Shown one piece after another: positions 1 through 8,024 of a stretch of 64,000 nucleotides of DNA. The stretch's first letter is position 1. The number at the start of each line of letters is the position of its first letter. The position numbers were made by a program, and so were the translations under genes. The stretch is from contig NZ_LMIU01000027.1 of assembly GCF_001428845.1 (NCBI RefSeq), forward strand, positions 125,910 through 189,909, given 5' to 3'. This DNA is from Achromobacter sp. Root83. Its GTDB lineage: Bacteria > Pseudomonadota > Gammaproteobacteria > Burkholderiales > Burkholderiaceae_B. Below the pieces are notes generated by a model. The model searched no databases. It saw only the letters and a list, made by a program, of their open reading frames with translations, and was not told the DNA's origin.

Positions 1-457
1 CGAACTGTCCGCGCTGCTGGGTCAACTGGCGGACAAGCGCCGGGCGCTCGAAGACCAGCACCAGCGCCGGGTGCCGATGGCGGTGAAGATCGCCCCCGAC
101 CTGACCGAGGAGCAGATCGACGCCATTGCCGACATCCTGCCGCGCCATGGCATCGACGGCGTCATCGCCACCAACACGACGCTGTCGCGCGAAGCGGTGG
201 CGGGCCAGGCCCACGCGGAAGAAGCCGGCGGACTGTCCGGCGCCCCCGTGCACGAGTTGTCGCTGGCGGTCATCCGCCGCCTGAAACAGAAGCTGGGCGG
301 CAGCCTGGCCATCATCGGCGTGGGCGGTGTGCTGTCGGGCCAGCAGGCCCGCGAAAAGATGGAAGCCGGCGCCGACGCGGTGCAGCTCTATACGGGCCTG
401 ATCTATCGCGGCCCCGCCCTGGTGGGCGAGTGCGTGCGAGCCGTGGCGCGCCGCTGA
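1..457 (+). CDS. pyrD: Dihydroorotate dehydrogenase (quinone), C-terminal part
   Basis: Membrane-associated class 2 dihydroorotate dehydrogenase, which oxidises dihydroorotate to orotate with quinone in pyrimidine synthesis. The window starts inside the gene; about 151 C-terminal residues remain, read in the frame beginning at base 2. Visible family signatures are [11 protein letters not shown], the [10 protein letters not shown] segment, [12 protein letters not shown], and the FMN-phosphate binding run [10 protein letters not shown] followed by [16 protein letters not shown]. These match the class 2 enzyme closely. The N-terminal membrane-binding helix lies outside the window. No gene follows on the same strand for about 1.1 kb. 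Confidence 0.95.
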   Translation, partial: ELSALLGQLADKRRALEDQHQRRVPMAVKIAPDLTEEQIDAIADILPRHGIDGVIATNTTLSREAVAGQAHAEEAGGLSGAPVHELSLAVIRRLKQKLGGSLAIIGVGGVLSGQQAREKMEAGADAVQLYTGLIYRGPALVGECVRAVARR

Positions 458-498
458 AAGCACCCCGCCACCGGCCAACACGGCCCCGGCGAGCGGGC

Positions 499-528
499 AA
501 AAAAAAGGGGCCACCCTGTGGGTGGCCC
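499..528 (-). terminator. Rho-independent terminator of the phasin gene
   Basis: A perfect 9-bp stem (GGGCCACCC / GGGTGGCCC, loop TGT) at 508-528 is followed, in the minus-strand sense, by eight T residues (the A-tract at 499-506). The geometry fits the minus-strand phasin transcript; on the plus strand there is no T-tract. Confidence 0.85.
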
Positions 529-599
529 TAATTCCAGCTCTGCTCTGTCACTCAACAGTACTACATTACTGCGACTTGCGCAGCATCGCGCGCCAAAAC

Positions 600-1178
600 T
601 TAGGCGGTGCGACGGCTGCGGTTGGCAACCTTGGTGGCTGCGTCGGCGGCATCCGTAGCAGCCTTGAAGGTCGCGTTGGCGGCGGCATTCAGGTTCGATT
701 CGGCGACTTCAGCAGCCTGCTTGGCGGCCTTGGTCATCGAATCGTAAGCGCTGGTCGCGGTGGCCAGCGAAGACTTGATCAGGGCCACGGCGCTTTCGGA
801 GCCGGTCGGGGCGTTCTTCGAGAACTGGTCGACGGCGTCGCTCAGCTGCTGCTGGCTTTCGGCGATCTGTTCTTCGGTCAGCTTGACCAGGCTGCCTTGC
901 ACGCCGGCAACGATGTCGTACACATGCTTGGTGTAGGCCATGGCCTTTTCGGCGCCCGGCTGCAGCAGGCCCGAGGCAAATGCCGCGGCTTCCTGCGGGT
1001 CTTTAACTTCGGCAGCCAATTGCGACTTCTGGGCGACTTCGTCCAGCGTGGCCTTGACGACCTTCAGATTCAGTTCGACCAGCTTTTCAAAGCCGGCGAA
1101 AACGGCCGATTGGGCGGCCACGAAAGTATTGATGCTGGCCTTTTGACGGTCCAGGACTTGTTGCGGAATTGCGCTCAT
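600..1178 (-). CDS. Phasin family protein (polyhydroxyalkanoate granule-associated)
   Basis: A 192-residue helical, Ala-rich protein without signal peptide or membrane segments, typical of Burkholderiales phasins that coat polyhydroxyalkanoate granules. The family core starts near SAIPQQVLDRQKASINTF and continues with FEKLVELNLKVVKATLDE and KDPQEAAAFASGLLQP. An upstream in-frame start at 1217 exists, but ATG 1178 has a good ribosome binding site (AAGGAG, about 8 nt before it). It is a single-gene unit with its own promoter and terminator. PhaP is the usual name in the family, but the genus has several phasins so no symbol is assigned. Confidence 0.93.
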   Translation of the reverse strand: MSAIPQQVLDRQKASINTFVAAQSAVFAGFEKLVELNLKVVKATLDEVAQKSQLAAEVKDPQEAAAFASGLLQPGAEKAMAYTKHVYDIVAGVQGSLVKLTEEQIAESQQQLSDAVDQFSKNAPTGSESAVALIKSSLATATSAYDSMTKAAKQAAEVAESNLNAAANATFKAATDAADAATKVANRSRRTA

Positions 1179-1294
1179 AGAATGCTCCTTCAGGGGTAGC
1201 CGGACGCTGTCCGGCAAGTGAGGATGGTTGTCTGCGACGAACTATAGAAACGTGCGCGGAAACTGGTACTACAAGCTACCGCCGGCCCGTTTGA

Positions 1295-1384
1295 TGCACT
1301 GCACAATTCACATTCTAGACCGGGCAAAAATCTTGTCAAGCCATTTTTGTGCGGTGCAACAAGTGTTTGCACTTTTCCGGTGCA
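1295..1384. promoter_or_regulatory. Phased TGCA motifs around the phasin promoter (possible PhaR operator)
   Basis: TGCA occurs at 1295, 1300, 1355, 1368 and 1381. The last three are exactly 13 bp apart and lie just upstream of the -35 box, while the first two overlap the predicted transcription start. PhaR-type repressors of phasin genes bind TGC/GCA-rich sites, so an operator is a reasonable inference, but the regulator gene is not in this window. Confidence 0.45.
1312..1339 (-). promoter_or_regulatory. Sigma-70-type promoter of the phasin gene
   Basis: In the minus-strand sense, a perfect -35 box TTGACA (1334-1339) and a -10 box TAGAAT (1312-1317) are separated by 16 bp. The predicted start near 1305 gives a leader of about 127 nt before the phasin ATG. 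Confidence 0.75.
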
Positions 1385-1474
1385 CGCGCCTGCCCGGATT
1401 TGATCCTGCTCAATGATTTCCCAGGATCCGGGAAAAACCGGACATGACGCGGTATCAATTCTTTTCTACACTGC

Positions 1475-1502
1475 TTGCAAGCTGATGACAGACAAATACA
1501 AA
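1475..1502 (+). promoter_or_regulatory. Candidate promoter of the receptor gene
   Basis: A TTGCAA (1475-1480) and TACAAA (1497-1502) pair with a 16-bp spacer, about 55 bp upstream of the start codon at 1563. The match is moderate. Confidence 0.4.
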
Positions 1503-1562
1503 CCAAATATCAGCGTTTGATAACTAAATCGCAGCAAGCAAAACCCTGCAATCGGAGACTTC

Positions 1563-2540
1563 ATGACCCTAATCCCCCGCACGCTTTCGGCCCTGCTCGC
1601 GGCCAGCGCCATGCTCGCGGCCGGCGCCGCCCACGCGGAATTTCCGGAACGCCCCATCAACATGGTGGTGCCGTTCGCCGCTGGCGGCCCGACCGACAAC
1701 GTCGCCCGCTCGCTGGCGGAGGCCATGCGGCCGAGTCTGGGCCAGACGGTCGTGGTTGAAAACAAAGGCGGCGCCGGCGGCACCATCGGGACCACCCAGG
1801 TGGCGCGTTCGCAGCCGGATGGCTATTCCATCCTGCTGATGCACGCCGGCTTCTCGACGGCGCCCTCGCTCTACAAGAATCCGGGGTACGACCCCTTCAA
1901 GAGCTTCGAGCCCATCGGCCTCGTGGTCGACGTGCCGATGACCATCATCGCGCGCTCCGACTTCCCGCCCAACACCATCCAGGAACTGGCCGAGTACGTC
2001 AAAAAGAACAAGGACAAGGTTTCGCTGGCCAACGCCGGCATCGGCGCCGCCAGCCACCTGTGCGGCACGATGCTGGTCGAAGCGCTGGGCGTCCAGCTCC
2101 TGACCATCCCCTACAAGGGCACGGCGCCGGCCATGAACGATCTGCTTGGCAAGCAGGTCGACATGATGTGCGACCAGACCACCAACACCACGCAGCAGAT
2201 CGAGAGCGGCAAGGTGAAGGCCTATGCCGTCACCAGCCTACAGCGCGTCCCCACGCTGCCCAAGCTGCCCACCATGGACGAATCGGGCTACAAGGGCTTC
2301 GAAGTGGGCATCTGGCACGGGATGTGGGTGCCGAAGGGCACGCCCAAGCCCGTCGTCGACAAGCTGGTCAAGAGCCTGCAGGCCGGCTTGGCCGACCCCA
2401 AGTTCCAGGAACGCATGAAGCTGCTGGGCGCTACCGTGCTGACGTCCGAGGCCAACCCGCAAGCGCTGGAGGCCAAGGTCAAGCAGCAGGTGCCGCAATG
2501 GGCCGAGCTCTTCAAGAAAGCCGGCGTGGAACAGCAGTAA
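1563..2540 (+). CDS. Bug/TctC-family periplasmic solute-binding receptor
   Basis: A 325-residue extracytoplasmic receptor of the tripartite tricarboxylate transporter (Bug) family. It has a Sec signal peptide ending in AGAAHA, then the mature start EFPERPINMVVPFAAGGPTDNVAR, a typical beginning for the family. The segments VVENKGGAGGTIGT and PDGYSILLMHAG are also family hallmarks. A GGAG ribosome binding site precedes the ATG. No TctA/TctB membrane genes are adjacent, so this is one of the many orphan Bug receptors seen in Bordetella-like genomes. The ligand cannot be read from the sequence; carboxylates or amides are usual. Confidence 0.92.
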   Translation: MTLIPRTLSALLAASAMLAAGAAHAEFPERPINMVVPFAAGGPTDNVARSLAEAMRPSLGQTVVVENKGGAGGTIGTTQVARSQPDGYSILLMHAGFSTAPSLYKNPGYDPFKSFEPIGLVVDVPMTIIARSDFPPNTIQELAEYVKKNKDKVSLANAGIGAASHLCGTMLVEALGVQLLTIPYKGTAPAMNDLLGKQVDMMCDQTTNTTQQIESGKVKAYAVTSLQRVPTLPKLPTMDESGYKGFEVGIWHGMWVPKGTPKPVVDKLVKSLQAGLADPKFQERMKLLGATVLTSEANPQALEAKVKQQVPQWAELFKKAGVEQQ

Positions 2541-2558
2541 GCGCCACCGCCAAGGCCA

Positions 2559-2581
2559 AGCCCCCGAAAGGGGGCTTTTTT
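2559..2581 (+). terminator. Rho-independent terminator after the Bug receptor
   Basis: Stem AGCCCCC / GGGGGCT with a GAAA tetraloop (2559-2576) runs straight into six T residues. It lies 18 bp after the stop codon and ends 13 bp before the stop of the convergent IclR gene. Confidence 0.9.
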
Positions 2582-2593
2582 CATGGGCCCGGA

Positions 2594-3457
2594 TCAGGGC
2601 CGCAAGGCTTCCGCCGCCATGCCCAGGCCATTGAACCCCGTCGACACCGACGGTTCATAGCCCAGCGCCTCGGAAATGCTGGCCGCGGTGTCAACCAGCG
2701 CCTTGATCCAATCGTCCTGCAGGCGTTCCGCCGGCGCCGAAATGGACAGGCCGGCCACCAGCTTGCCCGTGTCGTCGAATATGCCGGCCGCGATGCAGCG
2801 CACGCCGAGTTCGAGCTCTTCGTTGTCGCGCGCGTATCCGTGGCGGCGCACCAGCGCCAGCTCGCGTTCCAGGCGGTCCAGGTCGGTCAGGCTGTTGCGC
2901 GTATGGCCAGCCAGCCCCGTGCGCAGCGCATAGGCGCGAACCTGGCGCGTATCGCCGGTGGAAAGGAACAGCTTGCCCGTGGAGGTCAGGTGCAGAGGCG
3001 CCCGGCCGCCGATGGCCCGCACCACCTGCATGCCCGAACGCTCGCTCCAGGCGCGGTCGATGTAGACGATCTCATCGCCCTGCTGCACCGACAGATTGAT
3101 GGTCTGCCCCGTGAGCTTGTGCAGCGAACGCATGGCGGGAATGGCCGCCTCGCGCACGTTCAGCCGCCCCTTCACCAGCGACCCCAGTTCCAGCAGCCGC
3201 ATGCCCAGCTGGTACAGGCCGTTGTCGACGCGTTCGACATAGCGGCCCACGACCAGATCGTTAAGGATGCGGTGCGCGGTGGACGCGTGCAGGCCGGTCG
3301 TCGCGGACAATTCCTTCAGCGTCACGGGATCGGGTTGCGCGGCCAGGGCGTCCAGCAGCCGCATGGCGCGCTCGATGACCTGGATGGCGATGGGATGGGC
3401 GGGAGCGCCTTCGGTCTCGGCGTCCAGGGGATTGCGGGGGGTCGGAAGACGGGGCAT
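2594..3457 (-). CDS. IclR family transcriptional regulator
   Basis: A 287-residue regulator with an N-terminal winged helix-turn-helix (AIQVIERAMRLLDALAAQP, then LKELSATTGLHASTAHRILNDLV, about residues 23-85) and the C-terminal effector-binding IclR domain (INLSVQQGDEIVYIDR, APLHLTSTGKLFL, ELELGVRCIAAGIFDDTGKLVAGLSISAP). The start at 3457 is chosen because it gives a normal-length protein; an upstream in-frame start at 3556 would add 33 atypical residues, and neither has a strong ribosome binding site. It is convergent with the Bug receptor, so a regulatory link is possible but not shown. Confidence 0.9.
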   Translation of the reverse strand: MPRLPTPRNPLDAETEGAPAHPIAIQVIERAMRLLDALAAQPDPVTLKELSATTGLHASTAHRILNDLVVGRYVERVDNGLYQLGMRLLELGSLVKGRLNVREAAIPAMRSLHKLTGQTINLSVQQGDEIVYIDRAWSERSGMQVVRAIGGRAPLHLTSTGKLFLSTGDTRQVRAYALRTGLAGHTRNSLTDLDRLERELALVRRHGYARDNEELELGVRCIAAGIFDDTGKLVAGLSISAPAERLQDDWIKALVDTAASISEALGYEPSVSTGFNGLGMAAEALRP

Positions 3458-3609
3458 AGGAAAAATAGGCTGGCGCCGCGCCGCAAAAAAGACTCTTGCG
3501 GCAATGCAGCAAACGATTCTTTCCCGTATTGTGAAATTTACCGGCGCGTTTGGCAACCGGTATTTGAATGCCGGGTGTCACCCCGCCGCCAGTTCCCGGC
3601 GAGAATGAA

Positions 3610-4422
3610 TCAGGCCGCCGGCGGCACCAGCTTGCCGCCCAGCCGTAACACCTCTGCCCGCAAAAACTCCAGGGCCTCGGCCGTTACCTCGGGTTCACCC
3701 TTCACGCCCAGTTCGATGTGGGGGGTGCCGCCCGCCTCTCCGACGCTGGGCAGGCTGAAGGCGCGCACGCCGGGCCAGCGCGTTTCCACGCTGATCATCG
3801 CCGGGGTGATCCTCGATTCGGGCATGCTGAAAACCAGAAAGGAATGCTCGACGTGGGCGCGCACATGCTGCAACGCACGATAACGGGTGTCGAGGGTCCA
3901 TTCCAGCATTGGCCACGCCATGACGGGAAAGCCGGGCACGAAGGTGTGGTCCTGGATGAAGAATCCCGGAATCCGGTTGTAGGGATTCGGGACGATCTCG
4001 CAGCCTTGCGGAAACATGCCCATCTGCAGGCGCTGCTGGTTCTCGGGCGCGCTCATGTCGGCCGTGCCCTGCCCCTTGGCGGCCATTTCCTGGGTGCGCA
4101 GCGCAATCGCCTGCTCGGCCTCGGGGTGCAGCGCCAGCGGCAGGCCCAGGGCGGCGGCCGCGGCTTGCCGGGTGTGGTCGTCCGGCGTCCCGCCAATGCC
4201 GCCGCAGGAAAACACGACGTCTCCGGTGGCGAAGCTGCGCTTGTAGGCCGCCACCAGCCTGTCGCGCTCGTCGGGCAGGAATTCGGCCCAGCTCAGGTGC
4301 ATGCCCCGCGAACCCAGCAGTTCGACGATCTTGGAAAAATGCTTGTCCTGACGGCGGCCCGAGAGGATTTCATCCCCCACGATGATGAGGCCAATGCGGC
4401 GGGCGGCGGATTCTGCGGCCAT
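3610..4422 (-). CDS. Molybdopterin-binding (MoCF/CinA N-terminal) domain protein
   Basis: A 270-residue cytoplasmic protein carrying only the MoCF-type domain of the CinA family: GLIIVGDEILSGRRQDKH near the N-terminus, then CGGIGGTPDDHT, the nucleotide/cofactor-binding signature. The C-terminal nicotinamide-mononucleotide amidase domain of full CinA is absent. The start is ATG 4422; a TTG four codons earlier is also open. The gene lies 34 bp behind the EI24 gene on the same strand, so the two are probably one transcript. The exact reaction is unknown for such stand-alone domains. Confidence 0.85.
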   Translation of the reverse strand: MAAESAARRIGLIIVGDEILSGRRQDKHFSKIVELLGSRGMHLSWAEFLPDERDRLVAAYKRSFATGDVVFSCGGIGGTPDDHTRQAAAAALGLPLALHPEAEQAIALRTQEMAAKGQGTADMSAPENQQRLQMGMFPQGCEIVPNPYNRIPGFFIQDHTFVPGFPVMAWPMLEWTLDTRYRALQHVRAHVEHSFLVFSMPESRITPAMISVETRWPGVRAFSLPSVGEAGGTPHIELGVKGEPEVTAEALEFLRAEVLRLGGKLVPPAA

Positions 4423-4456
4423 GTCCGATTCCAAAGGGTAAGAAGGGAGGCGACGG

Positions 4457-5266
4457 TCAGACGTCGATGACGCGGTCCTGGCGCAAGCGTTTGAGCGCTT
4501 CCAGGCCGTAATGCGCGTAGACCAGCGCCGAGAACACCGGCAGGATAATCCACGCGGGCGGCAACAGGTTCAGTAGCGAACAGATCAGGCCGATGCTCCA
4601 GAAGCCGCCGTTGTTCCGTTCCAGGATGAGTTTGCGTTCCGAAGGGCTGGCGTGTTCCACGATTGCGTCCACCCGCATCATCCGCGAGAACGCGAACGCC
4701 CACCAGAATATCGACAGCACAATGGCCATGGGCGGCACCAGCCATAGCGGCAGCGTCAGCACCCAGCCGACGGCGAAGGCGAGGGACACCCACACGGCAT
4801 TCCACACGCTGACCGCGGTCGAGAACTTGCCGCGGCGGCCCACCGTGGCGTATTCGCGCTGGCCCACATGGCGCAGCACCAGCGGCATGACGAAGACGGC
4901 GGCGATCGCCAGCCCAAGAATGCCGGACACCGGCAACAAGATGGCGGCGGCGATAACCGGGATGAAGTAGATCTTGAGCGAGAACAGTCCCACCGCGACC
5001 AGCCAGTCATCGACACGGTTCACGAAGTCCCAGTTCGAGGCCTCGGTGCGCAACCAATCGGTCAGCGGGGTCCAGAAGAGCCACAGCAGCAGGAAGGCGC
5101 CGATCAGCGCGATCAGAAAAGGCAACAGCACCGCGAACAGCATGGTCGGGTGGCATTGGGACACCAGCGCGCGCTTGAACGCCTGCCCCACGCTGACCGC
5201 GCCGGTGGCGGCGCCGGGCAGGCGGCCGTTCTCGGGCGGGGGGGAATCGGTGCGCAAGACGGTCAT
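4457..5266 (-). CDS. EI24 domain-containing inner membrane protein
   Basis: A 269-residue integral membrane protein with several hydrophobic segments (for example LFAVLLPFLIALIGAFLLLW, IPVIAAAILLPVSGILGLAI and AVGWVLTLPLWLVPPMAIVL). The sequence pattern, with an early QAFKRAL segment, fits the EI24/CysZ-like family PF07264. Family members include the sulfate permease CysZ, but no sulfur genes are nearby, so the substrate is not assigned. ATG 5266 is used; the open frame extends three codons further to a TTG. It is divergent from the thioredoxin-like gene by 63 bp. Confidence 0.82.
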   Translation of the reverse strand: MTVLRTDSPPPENGRLPGAATGAVSVGQAFKRALVSQCHPTMLFAVLLPFLIALIGAFLLLWLFWTPLTDWLRTEASNWDFVNRVDDWLVAVGLFSLKIYFIPVIAAAILLPVSGILGLAIAAVFVMPLVLRHVGQREYATVGRRGKFSTAVSVWNAVWVSLAFAVGWVLTLPLWLVPPMAIVLSIFWWAFAFSRMMRVDAIVEHASPSERKLILERNNGGFWSIGLICSLLNLLPPAWIILPVFSALVYAHYGLEALKRLRQDRVIDV

Positions 5267-5329
5267 GGCGGGCAAAATAAGGGGTGGACAACCCGGGTAT
5301 GATAGTCAAACACGCCCTGATCCGCTCAC

Positions 5330-5713
5330 ATGTCCCTACTTGTACCCGGCACCGACCTCGCCGCCCTGCGCGCGCGGCTGGACTCATCGCCCAACACCTG
5401 GCTGATCGCCTGTTTTTGCGCCGCATGGTGCGACACCTGCGAAGAATACAAGCCCAAGCTGCAGGTCCTGGCCGACGCGCTGCCGCAGCACGTCTTCGCC
5501 TGGATCGACATCGAAGACCACGCTGAATTGCTTGGCGACGTAGACGTCGAGAACTTCCCCACGCTGCTGGTGCAGATCGGCGGCCGCGTGGTGTTTTATG
5601 GCCCCATGCTGCCGCATATCGGCCACCTGGAACGCCTGCTCGAGAGCTTGGGCGAGGACAGCGCCGCGGTCGCCACCGCCCTGCCCGACCTGCCTAAAAT
5701 GCTTGCTGCCTGA
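5330..5713 (+). CDS. Cytoplasmic thioredoxin family protein
   Basis: A 127-residue thioredoxin-fold protein with the redox motif WCDTC (cysteines 34 and 37) and the cis-proline segment ENFPTLL. There is no signal peptide or membrane anchor, so it should act in the cytoplasm. The intervening residues DT differ from the Gly-Pro of classical thioredoxin, so reduction potential and partners are likely different. A bidirectional terminator follows. Confidence 0.88.
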   Translation: MSLLVPGTDLAALRARLDSSPNTWLIACFCAAWCDTCEEYKPKLQVLADALPQHVFAWIDIEDHAELLGDVDVENFPTLLVQIGGRVVFYGPMLPHIGHLERLLESLGEDSAAVATALPDLPKMLAA

Positions 5714-5740
5714 CGCAGCCCCGGCACGAAGCCCGCATAA

Positions 5741-5778
5741 AAAAAACCCGCAAAGTCTTCCGGCCTTGCGGGTTTTTT
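5741..5778. terminator. Bidirectional rho-independent terminator
   Basis: A 13-bp stem (5741-5753 pairs with 5766-5778) has six A on its left edge and six T on its right edge around a CCCGCAA/TTGCGGG core, with a 12-nt loop. It serves both the plus-strand thioredoxin gene and the minus-strand helicase gene that ends at 5796. Confidence 0.92.
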
Positions 5779-5795
5779 GGTGAGCCGCCGCGGGT

Positions 5796-7307
5796 TCAGG
5801 GCTTGCGGCTGCCGCCCAGCAGGACGGCGACCTGGCGCTTGGGCGCCGAAGCCGAACCGCCGTTGTTCTTGGGCGCCTGGTCTTCGGCCTGCGACGACGA
5901 GGCCGAGGGCTCGTAGGGCTTCAGGAAGAAGTCATCCACGGGCTGGCGCGAGCCGCCCGAAGCGTAGCCGGAACGGCGGTCCGAAGAACGGCCGCGGTCG
6001 CCACGGCTTTCGCGGCCGCCATCGCGGCCTTCGCGGCCTTCCCGGCCCTCTCGGCTACCGTCGCGGCCCTCGCGCGGCGAGGATCCGCCGTCGCTGCGGC
6101 GATGGCTGCGCGCGATCAGATCGGCCGGCACGTCGAGCGTACCGCGCGGCACTTCGCGCTTGATCAGTTTTTCGATGTCGAGCAGAAAGCGCTCTTCGTC
6201 GGCGGTGAACAGGGCGATGGCTTCACCCGAGGCGCCCGCGCGGCCCGTCCGGCCGATGCGGTGAACGTAGTCTTCGGCGTTGTACGGCAGGTCGTAGTTG
6301 ATGACGCAAGGCACGCCGGCCACGTCCAGGCCGCGCGCGGCCACGTCGGTGGCGACCAGGACTTCGAGATCGCCGGCCTTGAAGGCCTCGAGCGCCTTCA
6401 TGCGGTCGGCCTGCGTCTTGTCGCCGTGGATCGATTCGGCTTTCACGCCGTCGCGTTCCAGTTCGCGCGCAAGGCGCGCCGTGCCGATCTTGGTGTTGGA
6501 GAACACGATGACCTGGTTCAGGCCGCGCGACTTCACCAGATGCACGACGGCAGCGCGCTTCGCGTCGCTGGGCATCTTGTAGGCAATCTGGGTGATCGTG
6601 GTGGCGGTGGCGTTGCGCGCCGCGACTTCGATTTCGACGGGATTGTTCAGGTACGAACGGCCGAGCTTGCGGATTTCGTTGCTGAAGGTGGCGGAGAACA
6701 GCAGACCCTGGCGCTGCGCGGGCAGGAGGCGAATGATGCGCTCCAGATCGGGCAGGAAACCCATGTCGAGCATGCGGTCCGCTTCGTCGAGCACCAGGAT
6801 GCCGACCTGGCTGAGGTTCACGTTCTTTTGTTCGACGTGATCCAGCAGACGGCCCGGCGTCGCCACCAAGACCTCGCATCCGCGGCGCAGCGCCTCTTTC
6901 TGAGGACCGATATCCACGCCCCCGAACACCACGGCTGATCGCAGCGGGGTCTGCTTGCTGTAGCGCTTGACGCTTTCGTAGACCTGATCCGCCAGTTCAC
7001 GCGTGGGCGTGAGGATCAGCGCGCGCACCGGGTGCCGGGCGGGCGATGCGCTGGTGTTGGCCAGCGGCATGAGGCGGTGCAGGATGGGTAGTGTGAAGGC
7101 GGCCGTCTTGCCGGTGCCGGTCTGCGCGGCGCCCATGACGTCGCGCCCATCCACCACGACGGGGATGGCTTGCGCCTGAATGGGCGTCGGAATGGTGTAG
7201 CCGGTTTCGGCGATGGACTGCAACAGCAGGGGATGCAGCCCGAAATCGGCGAACGTCGGCGCGGGCGCGTCAGCGGTGGGTGCTACGGATTGAATGGATT
7301 CAGTCAT
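5796..7307 (-). CDS. rhlE: DEAD-box ATP-dependent RNA helicase, RhlE type
   Basis: A 503-residue RNA helicase. The motifs follow in order: FADFGLHPLLLQSIAETGY and TPIQ (Q motif), AQTGTGKT (Walker A), PTRELADQ, TPGRLLD, DEAD, SAT, the helicase C-terminal motif ATDVAARGLD, and HRIGRTGRAG. After residue about 395 comes a disordered tail of Arg/Gly/Glu/Asp repeats (SPREGRDGSREGREGREGRD), common in RhlE proteins and used for RNA contacts. ATG 7307 is chosen because the 13 residues before it are atypical. Likely role: RNA remodelling, ribosome assembly and cold adaptation. Confidence 0.93.
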   Translation of the reverse strand: MTESIQSVAPTADAPAPTFADFGLHPLLLQSIAETGYTIPTPIQAQAIPVVVDGRDVMGAAQTGTGKTAAFTLPILHRLMPLANTSASPARHPVRALILTPTRELADQVYESVKRYSKQTPLRSAVVFGGVDIGPQKEALRRGCEVLVATPGRLLDHVEQKNVNLSQVGILVLDEADRMLDMGFLPDLERIIRLLPAQRQGLLFSATFSNEIRKLGRSYLNNPVEIEVAARNATATTITQIAYKMPSDAKRAAVVHLVKSRGLNQVIVFSNTKIGTARLARELERDGVKAESIHGDKTQADRMKALEAFKAGDLEVLVATDVAARGLDVAGVPCVINYDLPYNAEDYVHRIGRTGRAGASGEAIALFTADEERFLLDIEKLIKREVPRGTLDVPADLIARSHRRSDGGSSPREGRDGSREGREGREGRDGGRESRGDRGRSSDRRSGYASGGSRQPVDDFFLKPYEPSASSSQAEDQAPKNNGGSASAPKRQVAVLLGGSRKP

Positions 7308-7688
7308 CAGGGTTTGGCAGATACCGGGACCAGTGAAAAAGAACAAAACGAGAGTGCTACATGCACTGCACTACATATGCATCGGGCAACCCAAATACGC
7401 GTGATCGCATCGCGACCGCACGCGGATCGCCGCGAACCGCCAGCGGCTTCGCGGACACTCCACGCCCTGCCTAGCAGGCCAGTCGGCGCATTCTGGATTA
7501 GATACTTATGAGGGCAGTACCGGGCCCGGATTGCTGTGGATAACTTGATTTTAGCGCAGGCGCCTTACCACACGGTCAAATCGCCGTCCGGGAGGCAGCT
7601 CAATGGCCCCGAATGGCGGCCCTGCGGGAGCCCCGCGCGCATTTGGGGTGTCCACTCCGTGGACAGACCCTGTTCAAAAATTGTTATA
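7308..7688. other. Intergenic region upstream of rhlE and downstream of azlD
   Basis: No convincing gene. It should hold the rhlE promoter and 5' leader, and RhlE-type genes often have long leaders. Visible elements are a perfect DnaA-box nonamer (TTATCCACA on the minus strand, 7535-7543) and an inverted repeat with 7-bp arms (TGTCCAC / GTGGACA, 7649-7665) close to the azlD stop. Confidence 0.5.
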
Positions 7689-8024
7689 TCAGCCTGCCAG
7701 CCAGCGCAAGCCCCATAGCACCAGCATGCCCACGACAATGACGAGCACCGCGCTGCGGGTGCGCAAAAACACCAGGATGGCGACCAGGCCGGCGACGAGC
7801 TTGTAGTCGAACACGGGGCCCAGCCCGGCCTTCCATGGCAGCAGGTCGGGCACGACGATGGCCGTGAGCGCGGCGGCGGGCGCATAACGCAAGGCCCGGC
7901 GCACGCCGTCCGGCAAGGGAATGTAGTCGCCGAACAGCATGAAGCCGGCGCGCGTCAGCACGCTGCACAAGGCCAGCAGCAGGATGGCGGAATAGACGTA
8001 GATCTCGGAAGGCCAGAGGGTCAT
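7689..8024 (-). CDS. azlD: AzlD branched-chain amino acid exporter small subunit
   Basis: A 111-residue membrane protein of the AzlD family with about four hydrophobic segments and the family pattern SAILLLALCSVLTRAGF near the N-terminus and RALRYAPAAALTAIVVPDLL in the middle. With AzlC it forms a two-subunit exporter of branched-chain amino acids (and analogues). Its ATG overlaps the AzlC stop codon (ATGA, 8021-8024), a sign of translational coupling. Confidence 0.93.
   Translation of the reverse strand: MTLWPSEIYVYSAILLLALCSVLTRAGFMLFGDYIPLPDGVRRALRYAPAAALTAIVVPDLLPWKAGLGPVFDYKLVAGLVAILVFLRTRSAVLVIVVGMLVLWGLRWLAG

Noticed and set aside
2060-3883. A 607-codon plus-strand frame crossing the Bug receptor, terminator and IclR gene
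   Set aside because: It runs through a terminator and two opposed genes and shows only reading-frame shadow sequence.
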